In this document: piece by piece, positions 26,805 through 33,657 of the stretch
How the letters are laid out: each line of letters begins with the position of its first letter
Position numbering within the stretch: position 1 is the first letter of the stretch
From: Oscillatoria sp. FACHB-1406
Lineage (GTDB): Bacteria; Cyanobacteriota; Cyanobacteriia; Cyanobacteriales; Spirulinaceae
DNA length: 64,000 nt
Assembly (NCBI RefSeq): GCF_014698145.1
Contig: NZ_JACJSM010000014.1
Coordinates: 62,001-126,000, forward strand
Direction of reading: 5' to 3'
Notes under the pieces: generated by a model
Seen by the model: only the letters and a program-made list of their open reading frames with translations
What the model was told of the DNA's origin: nothing
The model's database searches: none
Translations under genes and position numbers: made by a program

Positions 26805-26899
26805 AATGGCACTGAAATAAGTATAAAGTCTGTACGGTTTAAGTCCGCAAAACCTAACATCACGATTAATGTTCTGGGTTGATTCAGTGCCATTTTTTC
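26805..26899. repeat. Inverted repeat AATGGCACTGAA / TTCAGTGCCATT with T-run
   Basis: Perfect 12-bp arms at 26805-26816 and 26883-26894 are separated by 66 bp, with TTTT running on past the right arm. It lies between the gpmI stop and the stop of the convergent Uma2 remnant, so it can act as a terminator for gpmI. A related pair (AATGGCACGGAAAT, and CAGCGCCATT) occurs at 56333-56416, and TTTCAGTGCCA at 12226, so it belongs to a dispersed family. Confidence 0.65.
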
Positions 26900-28137
26900 A
26901 CAATTCATCCGGCGATAAACCCAAGGTTTCAGCAACTTGCTCGCGAGTCAGCCCTAAGTTTAACAATTGCGCGATCGCGCCTTGTTTGATTTGTTCGGCT
27001 CGTTCTCGTTCCCGTTCGGCTTCTTGTCTGGCAGAAAGCAACAACTCTTCCGGGCGCTGGTAGCGTTGTCCCTTCTCGTCAAACCATCCTAACAGTTCTC
27101 GTTGAATCGGACTGTTTGGCTCGACGTAACGACCGATTCCCAAACCAATTTCTGGCATCCAATACGGCTCGCCAATTTGTAACTCGTAACGACCGTTCCT
27201 TAAACGATACACCTCAAATGGCAGATGGCGATCGCGCTGCCAAAATTGCGGATTATAAACGACATAGTACAGCACCCCCAACGCCGCGTATTGTTCCGCT
27301 TTTGCGTTGTACTCTTCCCCCGGAGTCCAAGAAACAACTTCCAACGCCAAAATTGGGACGACTCCGTTTTCCTCCCAAACTGGGTAACTGGGACGCGAAC
27401 CGCCATTTTTGTGCCGTTCTACCCCCAAACTCAAGAAACCATCGGGGACGATGGGGACTAATTGACATCCTCACCGCCCTAAAAGTGCGGTGATTCCTAA
27501 ACCTCACGCGCCCATCCATGTTTTTGAGTTCTCCTCAAAAACGAGGACGCTACGATTCAGGTTTCTGCTTCATTGCAACTGCCTCCACCCGCAAGGAGTT
27601 TTATGGTCTTACGTTCGCTCCACAGACTATCCCCGCTAGCCCAGCGGTTCTCATGTGTCGAAATTCCGAAAAGAATTTCTATGTTTTGGGTTGATTCGAG
27701 GGATAGCTCTACCCATTGCCCCGTCCTCTTTTCCCGGTCTACCGATTTTTCTTCCCCGTTGCGAAGTTTCGCAAGCTTTGGTGTTAGGGTTTATGTCTCC
27801 ATCGTCGCGGGTGGGTCATTGACCAACACGATTCTACCAAAAATTAATGTAAAGCCGTGCTAGTGGTCACTGAGACTTCGGCGTGAGCGCTCAGTCGAAC
27901 GCTTGTCGAAGTGAAGCACGGAGTTTCAAACCCATTTTTCTGATGACTCACGCCAGTCGTATGGTAAATTGCCATATCCGCACCGAAGTACCAATCTTGA
28001 CGGTCTGCCCACAGAAAATCGAGCAGAAACAGCAAAATATTGGGAATATAGTTTTGATTCTCGTTATCCACCGGCGTATCGTCCGAGCAGGGCAGTTCTT
28101 CGCTGCTGGGCAGGAATTGAGGAGGAGTGTAAACCAT
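26898..28137 (-). pseudogene. Uma2/DUF820 endonuclease-fold gene split by an IS remnant
   Basis: The 5' part (28137 to about 27946) encodes MVYTPPQFLPSSEELPCSDD and continues to WYFGADMAIYHTTGVS. The 3' part (about 27458 to 26898) resumes with VPIVPDGFLSLGVERHKNGG and runs through LGVLYYVVYNPQFW, GEPYWMPEIGLGIGRY and a C-terminal helix rich in E/R/A. Together they make the usual Uma2 protein (DUF820, PD-(D/E)XK fold). The acidic residue of the catalytic core falls near the break (IVPDGF). About 480 bp of IS200/IS605-like sequence separates the halves, so no intact protein is made, though the 3' part keeps an open frame from 27434. Confidence 0.85.
27462..27945 (-). mobile_element. Degraded IS200/IS605-family element
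   Basis: On the minus strand the right end is at about 27462: hairpin TCACCGC (27471-27477) and GCGGTGA (27487-27493), then GGATGTCAA. Upstream on the same strand a frame of about 90 codons, ending in the tail ERKTIKLLAGGGSCNEAET, looks like a decayed TnpB C-terminus. I could not find the catalytic motifs, so only the right end is certain. The left part near 27860-27945 holds another dispersed repeat (TCGACAAGCG and GAAGTCTCAGTGACCAC). Confidence 0.6.
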
Positions 28138-28201
28138 AAGCGTTTTTCCCGGCAGTTCTGCTCTTTAATTATGCCGTATTTTGTTTATCGGGGAAGGCAA
28201 C

Positions 28202-28392
28202 AACTTCGCACGAGTTGAAAAAGCGATTGCATTACATTTCGGCTGCCGTATACCAAGGATATCTTGGCACTGGGCGCGCCTTTCGCTTCTAACGAGAGAA
28301 TTGAAAGGATTTCGCTCGTGCGATCGCTCGCATTTTGCTACCTTAGAGCCGTTATTCAGTATGTAAGCTTTATCGGTTGGGGTGCGAAAGTT
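28202..28392 (-). ncRNA. Structured RNA unit 1: shared stem with a non-tRNA insert
   Basis: On the minus strand the 5' arm TTCGCAC (28388-28382) pairs with GTGCGAA (28211-28205). Inside follow the conserved segments CCCCAACCGATAAAGCTTAC on the 5' side and GCTTTTTCAACTC on the 3' side, with AAAGC/GCTTT as a second helix. The insert of about 130 nt has no T-loop or D-arm, so it is not a tRNA. It begins with ATAACGGCTCTAAGGTAGC (around 28355-28330), matching the helix 69-71 region of 23S rRNA at about 22 of 26 positions from memory, and also holds two small hairpins (CCTTTC/GAAAGG and CCAAG/CTTGG). It is the last of four units read on this strand. Confidence 0.6.
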
Positions 28393-28419
28393 GGAGCGAA
28401 AATTATGGACTATTTATGA

Positions 28420-28574
28420 CTCCCGCGCAAGTCGTACAAAGCCAGGGTCTTACTTATACCCACTGCTCTACCTAACTGAGCTACAATCGCAATAAAACGC
28501 GATTGGTAGGACTCGAACCTACGACCGATGGATTGGAATAAAGTATGTAAGCTTCGCCCATTGGGGCGCGGGAG
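28420..28574 (-). ncRNA. Structured RNA unit 2: permuted tRNA body with UCC in the joined loop
   Basis: The terminal stem CTCCCGCGC / GCGCGGGAG (28574-28566 with 28428-28420) and second helix GAAGC/GCTTT match the other units. The body is a tRNA in permuted order. The 3' part (28538-28498) has T-arm GTAGG-TTCGAGT-CCTAC, acceptor strand CAATCGC and G73. A 7-nt linker TTTTATT (28497-28491) follows. The 5' part (28490-28458) has acceptor GCGATTG, D-arm GCTC-AGTTAGGTA-GAGC, A26 and stem GTGGG. Acceptor pairing is perfect over 7 bp. Joined at 32/33, the loop reads TTTCCAA (anticodon UCC, Gly), with GTGGG/TCCAT using two G-U pairs. G73 would be odd for tRNA-Gly, which favours a tRNA mimic. Confidence 0.75.
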
Positions 28575-28595
28575 AAAGAGGTTAAAAAATGTTGG

Positions 28596-28724
28596 CTTCG
28601 CACGAGTTAAAAAAGCTATTGTTTTGGTCATAGCAGGAATCGAACCTGCTACTTCTCGAACCTGAATCGAGCGAGCTACCATTGCTCTATATGAATGTAA
28701 GCTTTATTCGGTCGGGGTGCGAAG
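28596..28724 (-). ncRNA. Structured RNA unit 3: shared stem with a normal-order tRNA-like body
   Basis: The terminal stem CTTCGCAC / GTGCGAAG (28724-28717 with 28603-28596), conserved CCCCGACCGAATAAAGCTTA and second helix AAAGCT/AGCTTT match the other units. The body (28696-28626) folds as a tRNA in normal order: D-arm GAGC-AATGGTA-GCTC, anticodon arm CTCGA-TTCAGGT-TCGAG (loop 28666-28660, CAG), 5-nt variable loop, T-arm GCAGG-TTCGATT-CCTGC. The acceptor has only five pairs (TCATA/TATGA), the first two positions being mismatched. CAG would be Leu, but tRNA-Leu has a long variable arm, so this is unlikely to be a working tRNA. Confidence 0.65.
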
Positions 28725-28744
28725 GTTATTTTAAGTTTTGGAAT

Positions 28745-28888
28745 TCCCGCGCGAGTGAGTAAAGCAATTTCACTTGATGCTCTTCCATTTGAGCTACGCC
28801 TCCAAGTACGGAGACGGTAGGACTCGAACCTACAACCTTCGGTTTCGTAGACCGGATGGGTGTATGCTTCGCTAGTTCGGGCGCGGGA
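28745..28888 (-). ncRNA. Structured RNA unit 4: permuted tRNA-Arg(ACG)-like body
   Basis: First of the four units in transcription order. Terminal stem TCCCGCGC / GCGCGGGA (28888-28881 with 28752-28745); second helix GAAGC/GCTTT. The tRNA 3' part (28853-28809) has loop CTACGAA, stem ACCGA, variable AGGTT, T-arm GTAGG-TTCGAGT-CCTAC, acceptor CGTCTCC and G73. A 5-nt linker TACTT follows, then the 5' part (28803-28776): acceptor GGAGGCG, TA, D-arm GCTC-AAATGGAA-GAGC, A26 and TC. Joined at 28/29 these give a complete 73-nt cloverleaf with anticodon arm TCGGT/ACCGA, U33, A37 and anticodon ACG, and just one G-U in the acceptor. It lies 17 bp after the stop of the 66-residue gene. Confidence 0.78.
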
Positions 28889-28905
28889 TTTGTTAATAAT
28901 TTTAT

Positions 28906-29109
<204 letters not shown>

Positions 29110-29293
29110 TCACCTCTGCAATCTTCAATAAACTAATTGTAGTATTTGTAATACAAGCCTGTCAAGAGGTCAGCGAAAATTTTTTGTACAAATATCCAAA
29201 AGAGAGTTCGACAGCAAGTTAGAGAGCATCAGAATAAAAAGGAGAACTTGAGGCTTAAGCTGTACCTCGTGCAAGAGAGAACCGCTAATATTT

Positions 29294-31429
29294 TCATCTC
29301 ACCGTTTTTTGAGACTTGCTGTAGGTTCCAAGATTGCTAGCGAAATGTTCCATTAACATTCGATGGATAAAAATATAGCTGCCCCCTACCTTTTGTAGAA
29401 AAATACGATCGGCAGCATAGTCGAGAAAATGGGCATAGTTCCAGGTAATAGAATTGTTGAAGTAAAGGATAATACGCAAGGTGAAGTGTTGAATGCAGGC
29501 AGTAATTCCTCCAAAAATCAGCCCGAGAAATAGCCCATAAACACCCCCTCCTATTAAAGCTCCTATTAAATTAGCTACTATGTTTTGCTGGAGTGCAATA
29601 ATAACTGTAAAAACCAAGGCGAAGAGTGCTGAAACAATGGCAGTTATTACACTTCCTATTAATCCCAAAAATACAGCGCTCTTAGCAGATTCCCAAATTC
29701 CTTGATTGGGAAACGTTTTGGCTTCTATTTTTGCTCCTTTAAATCCTTGACTCAGGCAATAAATGATTCCTGCACTCACCCCATGCAATAATCCTCCATA
29801 CAACCCCGCCATCAAGCTTGGCATAGGGACTGATTTAGGCAAAGCTACAATATCGCCGACTTGCGAAACTATTAACTCGTAACTAACCCCAAAAACTAGC
29901 CCAATTATTATTCCTATTAGTAAAGACAAAATTATGCCCCTAGGGAGACTTTTTTTCGCTTCTTTCCAAGACCATTGGAGGCTTTCAATAAGCTGAATTT
30001 CTCCATTACTCAATAAAATATATAATCCATAAACTCCACCAATAATTATTCCTTGGTTAAGTCCTTTTAGCAGTCCCATTTTCAGTATCTCACTGAATTT
30101 TATCGGGTATTTTGATAAAAACAAAAAGGGATAAGTTAACCCGCTAAAAAAAAGAGCAAGAATTACCGAAAACAATAATGAAGAGAATACAAAAAAGAGC
30201 GAGCTTCCTATTTTATAAACAATTTTGTGTAGCCAACTTTGCAACCAAGTAGGCTGCATTTGCTCGATTAGAAAAATTGTTTGAGACGCTTGAGACATCC
30301 GTTGTGCTAACCAATTCAGCCACAATGTAGTTTGCTGATGCTGATAGGGAGGGTTGTATTGGCTGGATTTACCAATTCTTTCCTGCTGAAACATCCGCTT
30401 GATATAAGCCTCAAACAGGTTTTGACGACGTTCTTGGAGCGCACCTATCTGTCGGAGTTCTTCAACATTTTTTCCTTGATAAGCTAAGGTCATCACGCTA
30501 AGTGTTAGCGGCGACTTAGCTAACTCTTGCAGAACAGTATCTTCTTTAAGTAAAGTTTTGACTGCTTTTAATTGCTCGCCCGCGCTCTCCAAATAGCTCT
30601 CTATCTGCTCTGGAGTCAGAGAACGAATAAAAATTGCCCCTAGTAATTGCAGACGATTTGATAGAGATTCGTAGTCTGCGATACGGCTTGTGACAACCAT
30701 TTCAGTTTGTCCGTGTTCTTGCATGAACTGGTTAATGGCTTGAACGCAAGCTTCACGAAGATCGGCATTTACTTCATCCAAGCCGTCCAGCAATAACAGC
30801 AGTTGTTGCTGTTCGATTGCCTTTTTACCCAGACTTTTAGACACCTGATATTTACTGTAAAGTTCCTCAATTAGCCACTCTGCAATTGTTTGTTTTTTAT
30901 TCCCCCAAGAGGATAAGTTTAAGACTACTGGAATCAGCCGACTCAAATTTTCTTCAGCACTAGCAATTAAATTCTGCGTCAGTTTTAAGAGGGTAATTGT
31001 TTTCCCCGCACCGGGTTCTCCTAAAATCAATAGAGTTCGTCCTTCTCCTATGCTTTGGAAAAATTCAGTTGCGCTTGTTCCGGCTGGTAGAATCTGCCGG
31101 GATTCTTCGGCTATCGCATCAAAGGGAGTGAAGGGACGTTCTACAGCATCTAATCGCTTTTCTAGACTGAGTTCGATTGTTGCTTGGGTCTGCAATAAAT
31201 TGTTTAAAACTCCTTCAATCCAATATTCTTTGACTTTACCAAGCAAGACTTTTCTTTGGCGGTATTCCGTTTGTGTTAATGGTAGCTCGGTACTCGTTGC
31301 TGGGCTACTGAGTAATTCTGAGACTTGATAGATAAAGTTTTGAGTGACTGTTCCGTGATTTTCTTGGATAAAACCCTGAACTGTCCCTCCCGAAATCTCG
31401 ACAGAACTGGAAAGATATTCAGAAGTCAT
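29294..31429 (-). CDS. NACHT-domain STAND (NLR-like) protein with membrane C-terminus
   Basis: A 711-residue protein. Residues about 10-33 hold an ISGGTVQG...QENHGTVTQNF motif of the kind proposed as amyloid signalling motifs at the N-terminus of bacterial NLRs. The NACHT NTPase follows: Walker A GEPGAGKT (about 134-141), Walker B LLLLLDGLDEV, sensor VVTSR, and winged-helix residues to SLVMTLAYQ-like. The C-terminal third has seven or so hydrophobic segments rich in glycine (such as GLLKGLNQGIIIGGVYGLYI), then YAHFLDYAADRIFLQKVGGS. It probably oligomerises on sensing infection or stress. The gene upstream on the same strand, 25 bp away, carries the same motif at its C-terminus, so the two form a receptor-effector pair. 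Confidence 0.9.
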   Translation of the reverse strand: MTSEYLSSSVEISGGTVQGFIQENHGTVTQNFIYQVSELLSSPATSTELPLTQTEYRQRKVLLGKVKEYWIEGVLNNLLQTQATIELSLEKRLDAVERPFTPFDAIAEESRQILPAGTSATEFFQSIGEGRTLLILGEPGAGKTITLLKLTQNLIASAEENLSRLIPVVLNLSSWGNKKQTIAEWLIEELYSKYQVSKSLGKKAIEQQQLLLLLDGLDEVNADLREACVQAINQFMQEHGQTEMVVTSRIADYESLSNRLQLLGAIFIRSLTPEQIESYLESAGEQLKAVKTLLKEDTVLQELAKSPLTLSVMTLAYQGKNVEELRQIGALQERRQNLFEAYIKRMFQQERIGKSSQYNPPYQHQQTTLWLNWLAQRMSQASQTIFLIEQMQPTWLQSWLHKIVYKIGSSLFFVFSSLLFSVILALFFSGLTYPFLFLSKYPIKFSEILKMGLLKGLNQGIIIGGVYGLYILLSNGEIQLIESLQWSWKEAKKSLPRGIILSLLIGIIIGLVFGVSYELIVSQVGDIVALPKSVPMPSLMAGLYGGLLHGVSAGIIYCLSQGFKGAKIEAKTFPNQGIWESAKSAVFLGLIGSVITAIVSALFALVFTVIIALQQNIVANLIGALIGGGVYGLFLGLIFGGITACIQHFTLRIILYFNNSITWNYAHFLDYAADRIFLQKVGGSYIFIHRMLMEHFASNLGTYSKSQKTVR

Positions 31430-31454
31430 TATTTAGCCCTCAATCTTGTCTCAA

Positions 31455-31859
31455 TTAACTAAAATTTTGATTAATGTTGCCGAGATTTTGCTGGGTTAAA
31501 CCCTGCACTGTCCCGCCTGAAATGTGCACGTTAAACTTTCCGTCGTTGGCTTCTTGAGGGTTAAGTTGTTCCAAAAGTTCTCGAGCGGCTTTAATGATTT
31601 CATCATCGCGATCTATCCCCGCCTCTTTTAATTCATCTTCTAATAGAGCTTTGGTCTTTTCGGGCTTCTCTTCATACTTGTCCAGAATCGCTGATGAATT
31701 CGATTTTCCCTTAGCCTCGAATTTTTGCTTTATTAGATTTTTTAAGCCGTTGTAAGCATCAGGTATAAATAAATTGGTAGCTGTTTCTGCCGCTTTACTT
31801 GCCGCGATTTTAGTTGCAGCCGTAGCTAGGGCTGCAAGGATAATCGAAAGAGGTTCCAT
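31455..31859 (-). CDS. Small putative effector with C-terminal amyloid-type motif
   Basis: A 134-residue protein. Residues 1-45 are hydrophobic and alanine-rich (PLSIILAALATAATKIAASK), followed by charged helices (LIKQKFEAKGK; LLEDELKEAGIDRDDEIIKA). The layout resembles the Bell-type helical effector domain, a bacterial counterpart of fungal HeLo/MLKL membrane-permeabilising domains; this is judged by eye. The C-terminus, VHISGGTVQGLTQQNLGNIN followed by QNFS, repeats the motif found at the N-terminus of the NACHT protein encoded 25 bp downstream. In known systems the receptor nucleates the motif and so activates the effector, which kills the cell. Confidence 0.8.
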   Translation of the reverse strand: MEPLSIILAALATAATKIAASKAAETATNLFIPDAYNGLKNLIKQKFEAKGKSNSSAILDKYEEKPEKTKALLEDELKEAGIDRDDEIIKAARELLEQLNPQEANDGKFNVHISGGTVQGLTQQNLGNINQNFS

Positions 31860-32021
31860 TATACACCGTCTCCATTTTTTTACAAAATGAATATGAGCAA
31901 TATTTAAGAATTTAATTATACCTCCTAACTGGGCAACGTTTCCCGAAAGCTTAATACCTGTCCCCGATTATCTGGTACGATCGATTACCGATCGCAACTA
32001 TAAAGTTTTTTGAGGAGACTT

Positions 32022-33110
32022 ATGACCCAGCACCACCGCATTACCTTACTGCCCGGAGATGGAATCGGCCCGGAAATTATGGCTGTAGCGGTAGAAGTGC
32101 TGCGAGAGGTTGCCTCGAAGTGCGCTCTGCAATTAGAATTTACCGAAGCGCTGATTGGCGGGGCGGCGATCGATGCGACGGGCAGCCCTTTGCCGGAAGA
32201 AACTTTAGAAACCTGCCGCAAGAGCGATGCAGTATTGCTGGCCGCGATCGGGGGGTATAAATGGGATAACTTAGCGCGCCAGCAGCGCCCAGAAACGGGA
32301 TTATTAGGATTGCGCGCCGGATTGGGGCTATTTGCCAACTTGCGCCCCGCCACGATTTTTCCCCAGCTAATCGATGCTTCGAGTTTGAAGCGGGAAGTCG
32401 TGGAAGGCGTGGATATTATGGTGGTGCGCGAACTCACCGGCGGGATTTACTTCGGACAACCCAAGGGGATTTTTGAGGCGGAAACGGGGGAAAAACGCGG
32501 CGTAAACACGATGGCTTACCTGGAAGGGGAAATCGATCGCATCGCAAAAGTCGGCTTCGAGACGGCGCAAAAACGACGCGGTAAGCTCTGTTCGGTGGAT
32601 AAGGCGAACGTACTGGATGTCTCTCAATTATGGCGCGATCGCGTCACCCTCATGGCCGCACAATACCCCGATGTCGAACTCTCGCACCTCTACGTCGATA
32701 ACGCCGCTATGCAGTTAGTGCGCGCCCCCAAACAATTCGATACCATCGTCACCGGGAACTTATTCGGCGATATCCTCTCCGACGAAGCTGCTATGCTTAC
32801 CGGCAGTATCGGGATGCTCCCTTCTGCTAGTTTAGGTGCAGACGGCCCCGGCTTGTTTGAACCCGTCCACGGTTCCGCCCCCGACATCGCCGGACAAGAT
32901 AAAGCTAATCCCTTGGCGCAAGTGCTGAGCGCTGCGATGATGTTGCGGTATGGGTTGGATTGTCCCGAAGGCGCGGACAAAATCGAGCAAGCCGTTTTGC
33001 AGGTTTTGGAGCAAGGTTATCGCACGGGCGATATCATGTCTGAGGGTATGAAAGCGGTGGGCTGTCAAGGGATGGGCGAAGCCTTGTTGGAGGCGCTTCG
33101 GTCGTTTTAA
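32022..33110 (+). CDS. leuB: 3-isopropylmalate dehydrogenase
   Basis: A 362-residue enzyme for the third step of leucine synthesis, oxidising and decarboxylating 3-isopropylmalate with NAD. Signatures: [50 protein letters not shown], the catalytic [40 protein letters not shown] and [20 protein letters not shown] chose the ATG at 32022, preceded by TGAGGAG; the frame opens four codons earlier without a better ribosome-binding site. Full length. Confidence 0.97.
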   Translation: MTQHHRITLLPGDGIGPEIMAVAVEVLREVASKCALQLEFTEALIGGAAIDATGSPLPEETLETCRKSDAVLLAAIGGYKWDNLARQQRPETGLLGLRAGLGLFANLRPATIFPQLIDASSLKREVVEGVDIMVVRELTGGIYFGQPKGIFEAETGEKRGVNTMAYLEGEIDRIAKVGFETAQKRRGKLCSVDKANVLDVSQLWRDRVTLMAAQYPDVELSHLYVDNAAMQLVRAPKQFDTIVTGNLFGDILSDEAAMLTGSIGMLPSASLGADGPGLFEPVHGSAPDIAGQDKANPLAQVLSAAMMLRYGLDCPEGADKIEQAVLQVLEQGYRTGDIMSEGMKAVGCQGMGEALLEALRSF

Positions 33111-33192
33111 AATTAACATACTGGTTTGAGATTCAATCTCTAATTATAAAAGAAAAGATTTCTGAAATTATTTACCAGTTGTTTTAGCAGCG

Positions 33193-33546
33193 ATGAAAGA
33201 TTGGAGTTCTTTGAAAAAACGATATTTACGAGACAATCTCTCCATTCGCTTGGGGAATTTAGCATCGAATTTATCTCGCATAAGGTCGCGATGTCAAAAA
33301 GATAATAATAGCGATGTTGTTAAAGATTTGTTTCGGGAGAGTCAATGGTTTATTGAATGGACGGCGGCTGAAGCAGAAATCGACGTAGCCGCAGAGTTAG
33401 TAGAATTGCAAGTTCAGTTAGCTTGCTGGCAATATTCCTGGGACAAGATTTGGGGAGACGAAGAAAAACGCCGCAATGTTGCCGATCGGGCTAAAAATTG
33501 GTCGGATAAAGTTCTAGCGCGATCGGGTTTATTATCTGAGAATTGA
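33193..33546 (+). CDS. Conserved hypothetical protein (117 residues)
   Basis: A soluble helical protein, MKDWSSLKKRYLRDNLSIRL onwards, with aromatic-rich segments (FRESQWFIEWTAAEAEIDVA; LVELQVQLACWQYSWDKIWG). I do not recognise a domain. It starts 82 bp after leuB on the same strand and could be co-transcribed. Codon use and the HIP1 motif near its end look native. Confidence 0.75.
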   Translation: MKDWSSLKKRYLRDNLSIRLGNLASNLSRIRSRCQKDNNSDVVKDLFRESQWFIEWTAAEAEIDVAAELVELQVQLACWQYSWDKIWGDEEKRRNVADRAKNWSDKVLARSGLLSEN

Positions 33547-33657
33547 AAGGATGTGGAGAGATACTGCGTATCAGTTTTTGTAACGCCACAACAGGCAGCC
33601 TAGCGAGAAGGTTAAAAAGGGTGAAGCAACCTTGAAATTGCTTGACCCGAAAAGCCC

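Noticed and set aside
27573-27863. Plus-strand 96-residue frame in the IS remnant
   Set aside because: It is the complement of the decayed TnpB-like frame and lacks a ribosome-binding site.
28313-28366. rRNA gene fragment as evidence for a nearby rRNA operon
   Set aside because: The 23S-like match is only about 26 nt and is embedded in a structured RNA unit; no other rRNA sequence is in the window.
28202-28888. Permuted group I intron (natural PIE) producing circular tRNA
   Set aside because: The stem parts on each side are only about 30-40 nt, far too short for a group I core, and no P3-P8 or P7 elements are visible.
28202-28888. Ordinary tRNA genes interrupted by an intron made of stem-spacer-stem
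   Set aside because: The 5' half of one tRNA is never followed by its own 3' half in the next unit; acceptor strands pair only within a unit and in permuted order.
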